DNA of 64,000 bases from Chitinophagales bacterium (lineage in GTDB: Bacteria; Bacteroidota; Bacteroidia; Chitinophagales; Saprospiraceae), in assembly GCA_013298845.1 (NCBI GenBank), contig JAAFJN010000019.1:28143-92142 (forward strand), in the 5' to 3' direction. Positions 50,765 to 59,134 of the stretch are shown here, one piece after another; position 1 is the first letter of the stretch; each line of letters begins with the position of its first letter. The position numbers were made by a program, and so were the translations under genes. Under the pieces are notes generated by a model. That model worked only from the letters and a program-made list of their open reading frames with translations, had not been told where the DNA came from and did no database searches.

Positions 50765-52510
50765 ATGAACCAGCAACAATACTTAAAAGAATACTTCAAA
50801 AAAGCGGCAAAATGCGTAGCAGAATTACGCTCCGTATTGCCTAATGTCACTATTCATATCGCACAAGGCGATGCACAGGCACTGGAAAATTATTTTGCGG
50901 CGGCTCAGGTATTCAACACCCGCTTGCAGCAAAACCCACTCGCCATTGTGTATTGCAAAACGGCCGAACACGTGTCAACGGCCTATAACATCGCCGTTAA
51001 ACACCAAATTCCCATTCGCGTACGGGCGGGCGGACACGACCACGAAGGCGAATCATCCGGCACCAACGTAGTAACGATTGACGTGTCCGAAATGACCCAT
51101 ATCGAAGTGAATCTCGACACTGAAATAGCAAAAATTGGTGCGGGTAATCGGTTTATCCGCCTAACCACCGAACTGGCCAAACAAAACGTTATGATTGCCC
51201 ACGGCACCTGCGCCACGGTATGCGTTACCGGTTTTACCCTCGGCGGCGGCTGGGGACCCTGGACGCGCAGCATGGGGATGAACTGCGAACATTTAAAAGG
51301 TGCCACTATGGTACTGGGAGACGGTTCCATCGTGGATGTTGACGAAGACGAACACGGCAACGTACCCGAACTGTTGTGGGCCTTGCGCGGCGGCGGTGGC
51401 CTGAGTTATGGCATTGTTACGGAACTGCGCATCAAAACCTTTACATTGCCCCCGGAACTGATTAAGTTCGAGTTACAGTGGAACAATTACGACTCAAAAG
51501 AGGAATATCCCGGTAATTTTTACAGCACTTACGATATTTTAACGGCTTGGGAACAAGTCATTCAAGCCACCGACACGCCTAAACTCATTGGCACCAATTT
51601 AAAAATCAACGCCCGGCCGGCCGTGGACCACTTTGATTATTTAACCATCAATCACAATTGTTCTATGTATGGTTATTGGGAGGGAACGGTGGAAGAATTG
51701 GAGGATTTTGTTGTTGCCAGATTTCCGTACGTCATGCCATCGGTCATTAAAGTTGAAAAGCCGGCCGGTAGTAACTATGAGCCGACCGAAATATTGATCG
51801 AAATGTCGGGTTCAAAAGAGCCTTTCACGCAGCCGGAAAACGCCAGCGAAGCCCTTGGTGAAACATTTAGCGCTCAAGCCTTTTATACCGATCAGAATAA
51901 CTTGATGAGCAGTTGGGACCGTGAATCATTTGCAAAAATACAAAACAAAGCCACCAAAGGTTTGCGCGGAACGCCCTTGCCGCCGGATGGCGATGATCCG
52001 GCACCGCATAAAATCACGTCGCGGTTGGTGGAAAAACAAGGTCTGGGTGCCAAGGGGTACGAACAATTGTTCCGGAGCCTCACTTCCCCTTTGGTGCAAC
52101 CCGAAAACCGCCGTTTGGGTTTGTTTACGTACGTGACGTTGGGGGCCATTACGGGCGATTATTACCGCAATAACCCCGACCAAGACAACAAAAGCGCCTT
52201 CCCGTACAAAGACAAACTGTACACCATTCAATACCAAACCTGGTGGAACGCAGCGAACGATGAGCACCAATACGCCGACCCTTCGCAGGAGGGCGACGTG
52301 TATGAAAACATCAACCGAGCGATGGATTGGATTGATAGTGCACGTACGTTCGACATTCCGAATACATCGGGCGCTTTTATCAGTTTTAAAGACATTGCGG
52401 TGCCGACCAGCGTTTATTTTGACAAAAATTACGAGAAGTTAAAACAAATTAAAATCGACAACTCCAAAGATCCAAACAACCATTTACGGACGCGTAAAAC
52501 GATTATTTAA
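50765..52510 (+). CDS. FAD-linked oxidase, berberine-bridge (BBE/GOOX) type
   Basis: A 581-residue flavoenzyme of the vanillyl-alcohol oxidase superfamily. Residues H91 (AGGHDHEG) and C149 (HGTCATVCV) match the two residues that attach FAD twice covalently in berberine bridge and glucooligosaccharide oxidases. The FAD domain covers about 55-225, a substrate domain follows, and the BBE C-terminal signature ends with YFDKNYEKLKQIK and NHLRTR. No signal peptide. It follows a terminator but sits in the same run as the tyrosinase and DUF2182 genes. Substrates could be sugars, alcohols or aromatic amines. Confidence 0.92.
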   Translation: MNQQQYLKEYFKKAAKCVAELRSVLPNVTIHIAQGDAQALENYFAAAQVFNTRLQQNPLAIVYCKTAEHVSTAYNIAVKHQIPIRVRAGGHDHEGESSGTNVVTIDVSEMTHIEVNLDTEIAKIGAGNRFIRLTTELAKQNVMIAHGTCATVCVTGFTLGGGWGPWTRSMGMNCEHLKGATMVLGDGSIVDVDEDEHGNVPELLWALRGGGGLSYGIVTELRIKTFTLPPELIKFELQWNNYDSKEEYPGNFYSTYDILTAWEQVIQATDTPKLIGTNLKINARPAVDHFDYLTINHNCSMYGYWEGTVEELEDFVVARFPYVMPSVIKVEKPAGSNYEPTEILIEMSGSKEPFTQPENASEALGETFSAQAFYTDQNNLMSSWDRESFAKIQNKATKGLRGTPLPPDGDDPAPHKITSRLVEKQGLGAKGYEQLFRSLTSPLVQPENRRLGLFTYVTLGAITGDYYRNNPDQDNKSAFPYKDKLYTIQYQTWWNAANDEHQYADPSQEGDVYENINRAMDWIDSARTFDIPNTSGAFISFKDIAVPTSVYFDKNYEKLKQIKIDNSKDPNNHLRTRKTII

Positions 52511-52521
52511 AAAACGGAACG

Positions 52522-52529
52522 TACATTTG
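52522..52529 (+). promoter_or_regulatory. -7 promoter box (TACATTTG)
   Basis: TAnnTTTG match 44 bases before ATG 52574, so arr probably has its own promoter. Confidence 0.5.
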
Positions 52530-52573
52530 TTGTTAAAAGCATTTCTACAACGCAACAATTCATACCACCGAAA

Positions 52574-53008
52574 ATGAATCAAAACAAAAACGGTCATGGA
52601 GCAACGCCATTTGCACAAACCTATTTTCACGGCACCAAAGCCGATTTCCAACCGGGCGATTTTATCGAACCGGGTTTTCCTTCTAACTACGGCCAACAGC
52701 AAAACGCCGCGTATATTTTTTTAACCGCCACTCTCGACGCGGCGATTTGGGGTGCCGAATTGGCCCAGGGTGAAGGCCGGGAACGCATTTATCTGGTGGA
52801 ACCAACGGGCGAAATAGAAGATGATCCAGATTTGACCGATAAAAAATTTCCGGGCAACCCTACCAAATCGTATCGCTCCATCCATCCGTTCAAAGTGGTG
52901 GGTGAAGTGACGGTTTGGCAGGGGCACCTGGACGAACAAATACAAGCCATGAAAGATGCGCTGGCCCGTTTGAAAGAGCAGGGAATCAATTCGTTGAACG
53001 ATGCGTGA
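52574..53008 (+). CDS. arr: NAD-dependent rifampin ADP-ribosyltransferase
   Basis: A 144-residue protein matching the Arr family over its full length: YFHGTKADFQPGDFIEPGF, AAYIFLTATLDAAIWGAELA, YLVEPTGEIEDDPDLTD and KKFPGNPTKSYRS. Arr transfers ADP-ribose from NAD to the C23 hydroxyl of rifamycins, inactivating them. Bacteroidota carry chromosomal arr genes, so this is probably intrinsic, although mobility cannot be excluded. It has a promoter box and lies between the flavoprotein gene and the AT-rich accessory block. No mobile element flanks it. Confidence 0.95.
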   Translation: MNQNKNGHGATPFAQTYFHGTKADFQPGDFIEPGFPSNYGQQQNAAYIFLTATLDAAIWGAELAQGEGRERIYLVEPTGEIEDDPDLTDKKFPGNPTKSYRSIHPFKVVGEVTVWQGHLDEQIQAMKDALARLKEQGINSLNDA

Positions 53009-53080
53009 AATAGAAGCCGTGCAAACGTCTTAATGAGGCTGATATGATTCGCAAATTCTTACATAAAGATCAAACCACCC

Positions 53081-53392
53081 ATGCGAAAAAATCTTATCCG
53101 TGAATTCTTCGACGTTTTTACCACCAATACCTACGTTTATGAAACCCCCGAAGCGATGGAAGATGTTAGGGAACAAATTCGGCTGGTCATCAACCAAAAA
53201 GGCGTTTTTGATGTAGAATACAATCTATCGGGAACTTTAAACACCAATGATTGCTTTACATTGGTGCGACGAAACGGTCTGATACTGATACGTTCGTGGG
53301 ACCAAGACCCCGTTACCATTAAAGGTCGGCTCAGCCCAATCTTGGGTTTGAAAAAGAATGATGTAATCGTGAAAAGAAGTATAAAATTGTAG
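53081..53392 (+). CDS. small unknown protein
   Basis: A 103-residue cytoplasmic protein (MRKNLIREFFDVFTTNTY) without recognised motifs; the middle is a beta-rich stretch (VEYNLSGTLNTNDCFTLVRRNGLILIRSW). It starts 72 bases after arr and 39 before the next unknown gene, in the AT-rich block. No family assigned. Coding status is supported by its length in a gene-sized gap and its spacing to neighbours. Confidence 0.6.
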   Translation: MRKNLIREFFDVFTTNTYVYETPEAMEDVREQIRLVINQKGVFDVEYNLSGTLNTNDCFTLVRRNGLILIRSWDQDPVTIKGRLSPILGLKKNDVIVKRSIKL

Positions 53393-53431
53393 CAAAAAGC
53401 ACCACTCGCGACACCCATTATATAAAAATTA

Positions 53432-54049
53432 ATGAACAATTACCAAATTAGCATTAAAAGAATAGAGACTTCATCCAATTCAGAAGAACCAACGTTCGAT
53501 TTAATCTGGATGGGCTTGGGTATTTTGCTCCTTTTCGCTGTTTTATGCCTAATTCCCGTACTCATCATCACTGGGGTACTGATGACATTATTCCATTCAA
53601 TTGCGCCCAAAAAAGAAAAAACAATTGAAAACCCTTGGGTAGTCATTCGCACCGAAACGGGTTTTGAACTGCAATACCAATACGTCAAATTAGAAGACAC
53701 CCCGGAATGCATTCAGCAGCATTTCGACGAAGCACCAATCTTTATTTTTGATGTGAACCCCAAAATGGCCTTTTTTGAAGGGTATTTTACTGATTTAATG
53801 ATCGAGCGAACCGACGGCCTTTTTGTACAAAAAATTATCCTGAACCCAACCGGAGATGCCGTCCAAGCCGCACCTTTGTACTTTATTAATTATTCCACCC
53901 GGGAAACGGAAGAGGTAATGGACCTGAACGGCTATGAACTGGAATGCAAAGGTAACCCTGACGACTTCATCATTAACGCGTATAACGGTAACGAGGTACT
54001 CGAAATTCAGATTAAAAAGGAGGCGTCATTACCTTTGGATGACCTTTAG
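53432..54049 (+). CDS. membrane protein of unknown function
   Basis: A 205-residue protein with one long hydrophobic segment (about 26-55) and a soluble C-terminal part (about 60-205) that begins KKEKTIENPWVV and contains NPKMAFFEGYFTD. No signal peptide or family motif is recognised. It lies 39 bases after the previous unknown gene and probably shares its transcript. Its position next to the nuclease/BRO-N/TIR genes suggests an accessory function, but nothing specific can be said. Confidence 0.6.
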   Translation: MNNYQISIKRIETSSNSEEPTFDLIWMGLGILLLFAVLCLIPVLIITGVLMTLFHSIAPKKEKTIENPWVVIRTETGFELQYQYVKLEDTPECIQQHFDEAPIFIFDVNPKMAFFEGYFTDLMIERTDGLFVQKIILNPTGDAVQAAPLYFINYSTRETEEVMDLNGYELECKGNPDDFIINAYNGNEVLEIQIKKEASLPLDDL

Positions 54050-54126
54050 ATCAGGCGACACCCTCTATCTCTCACATTTTCCCGCTAATAACCGGCGCAA
54101 ACATTTTAAACCATAAAAATGTGGCG

Positions 54127-54134
54127 TAAATTTG
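54127..54134 (+). promoter_or_regulatory. -7 promoter box (TAAATTTG)
   Basis: TAnnTTTG match 23 bases before ATG 54158; it lies inside the longest possible frame (from 54119), which argues that the gene starts at 54158 or 54161. Confidence 0.45.
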
Positions 54135-54157
54135 TATTAGCAAAACATTCATTAAAC

Positions 54158-54586
54158 ATGATGAGACACTCTTTTCTTTTACTATTCATGGCTGTATTCA
54201 TTTCTTGCAATACACCCAACCAAACTCGGTTTAAAATGATAGAACAAAACACCTTGATAAACCCCCAAACCAAAAATTACGCTTTTTTAACCTGCATGTA
54301 TCAAGATTCCCATTTCCCCGCGTTTCTGGTGGATAAATGCAAAAATATCCTTGTACACCTTTGTTCGGAAATCGAAACCCAAAAACCAGGCAACCTCGAT
54401 GAACTTTACAAGTTAACACATGCATCCGTCGAATTGATAAACGATTTGGAAGATGAATTTTTCGAACATGGCAGTGAATTAGAAACCGCAGCCGCTGAAT
54501 GTTTAGCATCAAACATTGAATTTATCGCTACTGCATACGGGTTTGACGCAGACGTTGAAGAACTAATTGCAACGAGAAATTGGTAA
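54158..54586 (+). CDS. small lipoprotein of unknown function
   Basis: From ATG 54158 the protein is 142 residues with a lipoprotein signal (MMRHSFLLLFMAVFISCN; Cys17). The mature part is helical and acidic: LVHLCSEIETQKPGNLDELYKL, then LEDEFFEHGSELETAAAECL in two segments. No family recognised. The longer frame from 54119 has no credible signal and would contain the promoter box. It sits just before the Rpn-type nuclease gene (56 bases). Confidence 0.65.
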   Translation: MMRHSFLLLFMAVFISCNTPNQTRFKMIEQNTLINPQTKNYAFLTCMYQDSHFPAFLVDKCKNILVHLCSEIETQKPGNLDELYKLTHASVELINDLEDEFFEHGSELETAAAECLASNIEFIATAYGFDADVEELIATRNW

Positions 54587-54609
54587 TGTAACCACTCGAC
54601 ATTTTCCCT

Positions 54610-54617
54610 TATCTTTG
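54610..54617 (+). promoter_or_regulatory. -7 promoter box (TATCTTTG)
   Basis: TAnnTTTG match 25 bases before ATG 54643 of the PD-(D/E)XK nuclease gene. Confidence 0.5.
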
Positions 54618-54642
54618 CCCATATTTTCAAACCACAAACAAT

Positions 54643-55461
54643 ATGATACTTGCCCGCCTGGACAACGGGGTATTTTTTAAAAAAGCCTTCACCGATGAAA
54701 TCGTTTTTAAGGCTTTTGTGAAAGACATCATTGGTATTGAGGTAGAACCAGCCAAAATAGAAACGGAGAAGGCTTTTCAACCCAAACTAGGCAATATTGC
54801 CTTTAAATACGACATTTTCGCGGAAGATGTACAACGCAGAATTGTGATCGAAATTCAAAAGGTGGAATACGATCATAATTTTGACCGGTTTCTACACTAT
54901 CACTTGCAAGCCATTACCGAACAGCAACGCAGTTCGGAGGATTATTCGGTAGAAAAAACCGTTTACACCATTGTGGTCATGACGGCACCTTACAAAATCA
55001 ACACCAAAACCAACGAACTTTACAAGGATGAAGTGCTCATCTCGACGCTCAATCCGAAAAATTTAAAGGGTGTAGAACGCAACATTTTTAACCACGAACT
55101 CATCTACCTGAACCCTAACTACAAAGGACAGGACACTCCCCAAAACTACCGGGATTGGCTGGACCTGATCTACGAAAGTATCCACAACCCGGAAAACCCA
55201 CAAATTAATATCAGTAACGAGGGTATTAAACGCGCCGCTGAAATGGTGCGTTACGAAAACATCAGCCCCGAAGAATGGGAAGAGGCCAAAATTGAGGCAT
55301 CCAAACGAAAAGTCATTACCCTTGAACGGGAAGAAGAACGCACCGAAACACAATTCGCCATTGCCAAAAGCCTTTTAAACAGCCAACTATCCGACGAAGA
55401 AATTGCCCAATATACGGGGTTGACCGTTGCGCAAATAAAACAACTGCGCAGGGGAGAATAA
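54643..55461 (+). CDS. Rpn-family PD-(D/E)XK nuclease (formerly putative transposase type)
   Basis: A 272-residue nuclease-fold protein. The motif sits at KYDIFAEDVQRRIVIEIQK, giving the D then E-x-Q(K) metal site; hydrophobic strands flank it, and a helical tail of about 70 residues (LEREEERTETQFAIAK, SDEEIAQYTGLTVAQIKQL) ends in a helix-turn-helix-like segment. Members were named PD-(D/E)XK nuclease family transposases; Rpn homologues promote recombination and can act in DNA defence. No inverted repeats were found, so it does not look like an insertion sequence. It starts 18 bases before the BRO-N gene. Confidence 0.85.
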   Translation: MILARLDNGVFFKKAFTDEIVFKAFVKDIIGIEVEPAKIETEKAFQPKLGNIAFKYDIFAEDVQRRIVIEIQKVEYDHNFDRFLHYHLQAITEQQRSSEDYSVEKTVYTIVVMTAPYKINTKTNELYKDEVLISTLNPKNLKGVERNIFNHELIYLNPNYKGQDTPQNYRDWLDLIYESIHNPENPQINISNEGIKRAAEMVRYENISPEEWEEAKIEASKRKVITLEREEERTETQFAIAKSLLNSQLSDEEIAQYTGLTVAQIKQLRRGE

Positions 55462-55479
55462 CTGAACACAACTCAAAAC

Positions 55480-56331
55480 ATGAAGCAACAAAACGCCATC
55501 CAGGTTTTTGAAGAAAAGCAAGTGCGTACCCTTTGGGATGCAGAACAGGAAAAATGGTACATCTCGATCGTGGATGTCATCGCCGCTTTGACCGATAGTC
55601 CAAATCCAAGAAAATACTGGAGTGTACTAAAAACAAGACTAAAAGCCGAAGGGAGTCAGTTGGCTACAAATTGTAGTCAACTGAAAATGCAGTCTTCTGA
55701 CGGCAAGTTTTACAAAACCGACGTTGCAGATACCGAGCAGCTGTTTCGCCTGATTCAATCCGTGCCTTCGCCCAAGGCGGAGCCTTTTAAGTTGTGGTTA
55801 GCGCAGGTGGCCAACGAACGCTTAGATGAAATGCAAGACCCGGAATTGAGTATTGATCGGGCCTTGGAACAATATCTTCGCTTAGGTTACAGCGAAAACT
55901 GGATCAATCAACGCCTCAAAAGTATTGAGGTGCGCAAAGAACTCACCGATGAATGGAAACGCAGGGGCGTGCAGGAAGGACAGCAATTTGCGACCTTGAC
56001 TGACATCATTACCAAGGCGTGGTCGGGCCGAACAACCAAAGAATATAAGGTTCTGAAAGGCTTGAAGAAGGAAAACCTCCGCGATAACATGACCAATACA
56101 GAACTGATTTTGAATATGTTGGCAGAAGCATCCACCAAGGATATTTCTCAATCCGTCAACCCCGAAACCTACGAAGAAAACCAAAAGGTAGCCCGACAAG
56201 GCGGTAATGTAGCCAAAGTTGCCTTGCAAGAATTAGAATCCAAAACGGGAAAGAAAGTGGTTAGCCCGCTGAATGCAAAAACAGCACTCGGAATTGAAGG
56301 GTCTAAGAAGGCAAAAGAGGAGAAAAAATAG
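55480..56331 (+). CDS. BRO-N domain protein (phage antirepressor/DinD-like)
   Basis: A 283-residue protein whose first ~110 residues match the BRO-N DNA-binding domain (EKWYISIVDVIAALTDSPNPRKYW). A helical middle region follows (about 130-210, DEWKRRGVQEGQQFATLTDIITKAWSG), then a Lys-rich tail. Such proteins occur in phages and in chromosomes near defence or SOS-type genes, and are thought to bind DNA as regulators. It begins 18 bases after the nuclease gene, so they form one operon. Function in this context is unknown. Confidence 0.85.
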   Translation: MKQQNAIQVFEEKQVRTLWDAEQEKWYISIVDVIAALTDSPNPRKYWSVLKTRLKAEGSQLATNCSQLKMQSSDGKFYKTDVADTEQLFRLIQSVPSPKAEPFKLWLAQVANERLDEMQDPELSIDRALEQYLRLGYSENWINQRLKSIEVRKELTDEWKRRGVQEGQQFATLTDIITKAWSGRTTKEYKVLKGLKKENLRDNMTNTELILNMLAEASTKDISQSVNPETYEENQKVARQGGNVAKVALQELESKTGKKVVSPLNAKTALGIEGSKKAKEEKK

Positions 56332-56497
56332 TTTTCATACTTCGGGACAAGGCGAGCCTTGCCATGTATGCTTTTGCTCCGCTCCCCTACTATTCTTATG
56401 CTACCGCTAAATTGGAGCACGGAATAGTTAAGCCCTTAAACCATCAAACAAAAGCCAAAATAAATATACCTATATAACCAAGCCAAACCACTCATTC

Positions 56498-58438
56498 ATG
56501 CAAAAAAACACAGGCCAATCACCTAAACTAAGAGGCTTCATATCTTATGCACATTCGGATGAAGACTACTTCAAACTCATAAAAGAAGGACTTCGCAAGC
56601 ACGGTAAACTCTCTACTCTAATTGATTCTGACCTTTGGACAGACCAAAAAATTCTTGCAGGCTCTCTTTGGCATGTGTCTATTCAGGAGCAAGTAAAAGA
56701 CTGTGACTTTGCTATTTTTTTAGTTAGTTCTAATTTTCTGGCATCTGAATACATTGCCGAACATGAATTCAAAAATTTTCTCAAACGGCAAGAAGAAAAT
56801 GGTTTCCTTTTCTTTCCTTTGCTCATAAATGCTTGCAATTTCACCTATTGGGAAGATCTAGCCGCAAGGCAATTTTTCATGCCAAACGCAAGAGACTACG
56901 GGCACCCAGAAATTGAAGACAAATTAACGTTTGGTGATTTGGTTCAACATAATCTTAGAACAGGAGAAGTCCTTCCCAATCCATATAGGGAACGGTATTT
57001 AATGGATGCCATAAAAAAAATAGAAGAAGCGTTGGCCGAATACCAAAAGAGAAAAGCCGTTAAAAATACTATTCCTGCTGCTCCCTATTTCTATATACGG
57101 CACATTTCCGAGATACAGCCAAAAGACTTCTTGGAAACCCGTTCGCTGCCAAGACAAGGGTTTCGATCATATTACCTCAAAAGACGTTACATAGACGAAA
57201 AACTTTCAGATAACTACAAAAACAGAAAGCATACCATTATTACTGGAAAACCACTTGCCGGGAAAACAAGAGCCGTGTTTGAATTGGTCAATGCATCAAA
57301 AGAAAAAGACATACTGGTATTTTATCCAGAATTGTCAAACTTCAAAATAGACGAATTTCGTATCCCCGAAACAGAAGCGGAAATCATCGTCTTTTTTGAC
57401 GATTTCGAGCGCTTTCTCCATCTTGAGAACCTTGACCTAGCGCTTAAAAAACTCATGCTCTGCGAAAACCTTTGGGTAGTGGCTACCTGTCGCAGAGAAC
57501 GCCTACCAGAAGTAAGAATCACTCTTGACGATGAGTTTCATAACTTTGATATAATTGAAGTATTATTGTTGGAACGCATGAAAAACGAAGGACTGCGACC
57601 AGACGAAGAAATATTTTCTTGGCTAATTCATAAAGCGCCAGATTTCGAGCAAGCAGAGAGAGTCTTGGTCCGCATGGAAAACGAAGGGCTGCGACCAGAT
57701 GAATTAACGTTTAATTTTCTGTTGAACAAAGCACCGGATTTCGAGCGGGCTTTACAGGTGCTTGATTTGATTCGTCAGTACGGGGTAAAATTTGAAAAGT
57801 CGATGAACTCCACTTTACTAAAAATTGCTCAGTTAAAAAGAAAAGGACACTTAAACAAAGAAGCAGAGCGAGCATTTTTTGAGCGGCATTTCAAATCAAT
57901 TTCTAATCTGGACGACAGATTTGTTCGCCTTTTCTCTGAGGCAATGTATGTGCCCCAACATAAAGCAAAATTGATTGAATGTTTGAAGGTAAAAAACTGG
58001 TGGTATTGGAGGACCAAAGCAGATATTGTAATAGAGTCAGATCATCAGACTTGTTTTGAATATTTAGAAAAAGCCACGGCTGATGTTCCCCCAATACACT
58101 TGACCCATGTTCATACAATTTGGGTAAAAAATGTAGTATTCAATAATTTACTGGGTGTATATGAAGATGCTTTGCAACGTTGTGAGGAGTGCTTATTAAT
58201 TCAGCCTAAAGGCAAACTGTCCTATATAGGTAAATTGCTGCTTTGGCTTCATCTGCGGCAGCATAATGACGTTGACGCAGGAATTACTGCGATTAAAGCA
58301 AGCGTTGAACAATGGCAATTTCCTGTTAAAAAAGTTAATGCTTTTCTACGTGGCGGCATCTTGAAGGAACTTCCCACGGCGCCAATTCAGCATTGGTATC
58401 TTGTGCTCCCAGAAATCCAGTTGGAAAACCACATTTAA
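56498..58438 (+). CDS. TIR domain - P-loop NTPase - PPR-like repeat protein (NLR-like defence candidate)
   Basis: A 646-residue three-part protein. Residues about 10-130 are a TIR domain (GFISYAHSDEDYF, then FLVSSNFLASEYIAEHEF, where E88 or E90 could be catalytic). Then a P-loop NTPase: Walker A GKPLAGKT at 250-257, Walker B IIVFFDDFE at 296-304 and a sensor-like WVVATCRRE at 327-334. From about 361 to 430 there are two full copies of a 32-residue repeat (RMKNEGLRPDEEIF and RMENEGLRPDELTF, each then APDFE), resembling pentatricopeptide repeats; the rest (to 646) is helical with TPR-like pieces. TIR effectors usually degrade NAD or make cyclic-ADPR signals. Two hand-counted lines are 30 and 37 percent GC, lower than many neighbours. 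Confidence 0.85.
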   Translation: MQKNTGQSPKLRGFISYAHSDEDYFKLIKEGLRKHGKLSTLIDSDLWTDQKILAGSLWHVSIQEQVKDCDFAIFLVSSNFLASEYIAEHEFKNFLKRQEENGFLFFPLLINACNFTYWEDLAARQFFMPNARDYGHPEIEDKLTFGDLVQHNLRTGEVLPNPYRERYLMDAIKKIEEALAEYQKRKAVKNTIPAAPYFYIRHISEIQPKDFLETRSLPRQGFRSYYLKRRYIDEKLSDNYKNRKHTIITGKPLAGKTRAVFELVNASKEKDILVFYPELSNFKIDEFRIPETEAEIIVFFDDFERFLHLENLDLALKKLMLCENLWVVATCRRERLPEVRITLDDEFHNFDIIEVLLLERMKNEGLRPDEEIFSWLIHKAPDFEQAERVLVRMENEGLRPDELTFNFLLNKAPDFERALQVLDLIRQYGVKFEKSMNSTLLKIAQLKRKGHLNKEAERAFFERHFKSISNLDDRFVRLFSEAMYVPQHKAKLIECLKVKNWWYWRTKADIVIESDHQTCFEYLEKATADVPPIHLTHVHTIWVKNVVFNNLLGVYEDALQRCEECLLIQPKGKLSYIGKLLLWLHLRQHNDVDAGITAIKASVEQWQFPVKKVNAFLRGGILKELPTAPIQHWYLVLPEIQLENHI

Positions 58439-58464
58439 ATCTATGTTTGTGCAATTTTAGTCTG

Positions 58465-58488
58465 CGGTTCTATGGACATAAAGAACCG
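58465..58488. terminator. hairpin between convergent genes
   Basis: CGGTTCT (58465-58471) pairs with AGAACCG (58482-58488), ten-base loop, between the TIR gene and the minus-strand methyltransferase gene. No T-tract, so weak. Confidence 0.45.
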
Positions 58489-58495
58489 TGCCCCC

Positions 58496-59134
58496 CTACC
58501 CCTTCTCCCCCACCAACAAATAATAATTAAAAACCCCCTCTTTTTTCACCAAAACCGTGCGTTTTAGGGTAAAACCCCGGCGGGTGAGCATGTTTTGGTA
58601 CTCCGCTAAATCGTATTGGTGCGGGTGCAAAATATCGCCGGGCAACAGCCGAAACAACGTTTTTAGGAAACCGTAATTGTGGGCGTCAATGGAGAGGGCA
58701 AGGGTGCCGCCGGATGCGGTGAGGTCGGTGAGTTTGTCGAGACATTGGTCAATATCAATGACGTGGTTAATCGCGTTGAGGCAAAACACCACGGGATACG
58801 TCCGGTTTTCCGGCGCAAATGCCTCTAAAGTGGAATCGATAAACCGCACATTGGGCCAATCGGCGCGGGAAAAGTGCGGCAGGGCGGTTTCGTATTGCGC
58901 CAACAGCGGATCTACCGCATCTACGGGATGGTTATTCAGGATGGTGAAGATACCAGCCGGTCCGCAACCCGCGTCCAAAACGGGCGCGTCGGGCGGGAGT
59001 TGAATGCCGCTTTTTTGCAAAAACTGACGCCAATAATCGGTTTTCCAGGCCAGATACGCCGATTTATCTTTGTTATGCAGGTAGTTTTTCCACCAAAGAA
59101 TTTCAAAAAATTGAGCGATGCGCCAGCGAAACAT
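58496..59134 (-). CDS. class I SAM-dependent methyltransferase
   Basis: A 212-residue methyltransferase from ATG 59134, which forms a TAATG coupling with the stop of the upstream gene; the frame is open to 59164 with another ATG there, but that would overlap that gene by 31 bases. The SAM motif VLDAGCGPAGIF is at the N-terminal part, then VDPLLAQY for the ribose acid and CLNAINHVID as motif post-I. The fold is typical of small-molecule and lipid methyltransferases. Substrate unknown; the FemAB-type neighbour hints at envelope or glycan modification. Confidence 0.88.
   Translation of the reverse strand: MFRWRIAQFFEILWWKNYLHNKDKSAYLAWKTDYWRQFLQKSGIQLPPDAPVLDAGCGPAGIFTILNNHPVDAVDPLLAQYETALPHFSRADWPNVRFIDSTLEAFAPENRTYPVVFCLNAINHVIDIDQCLDKLTDLTASGGTLALSIDAHNYGFLKTLFRLLPGDILHPHQYDLAEYQNMLTRRGFTLKRTVLVKKEGVFNYYLLVGEKG

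Noticed and set aside
54643..56331. Insertion sequence or transposon around the Rpn-type nuclease
   Set aside because: No terminal inverted repeats or target duplication could be seen; the gene looks chromosomal.
55480..56331. A prophage based on the BRO-N gene and the tail-collar fragment
   Set aside because: No integrase, terminase or structural genes are present; the two signals are 10 kb apart.
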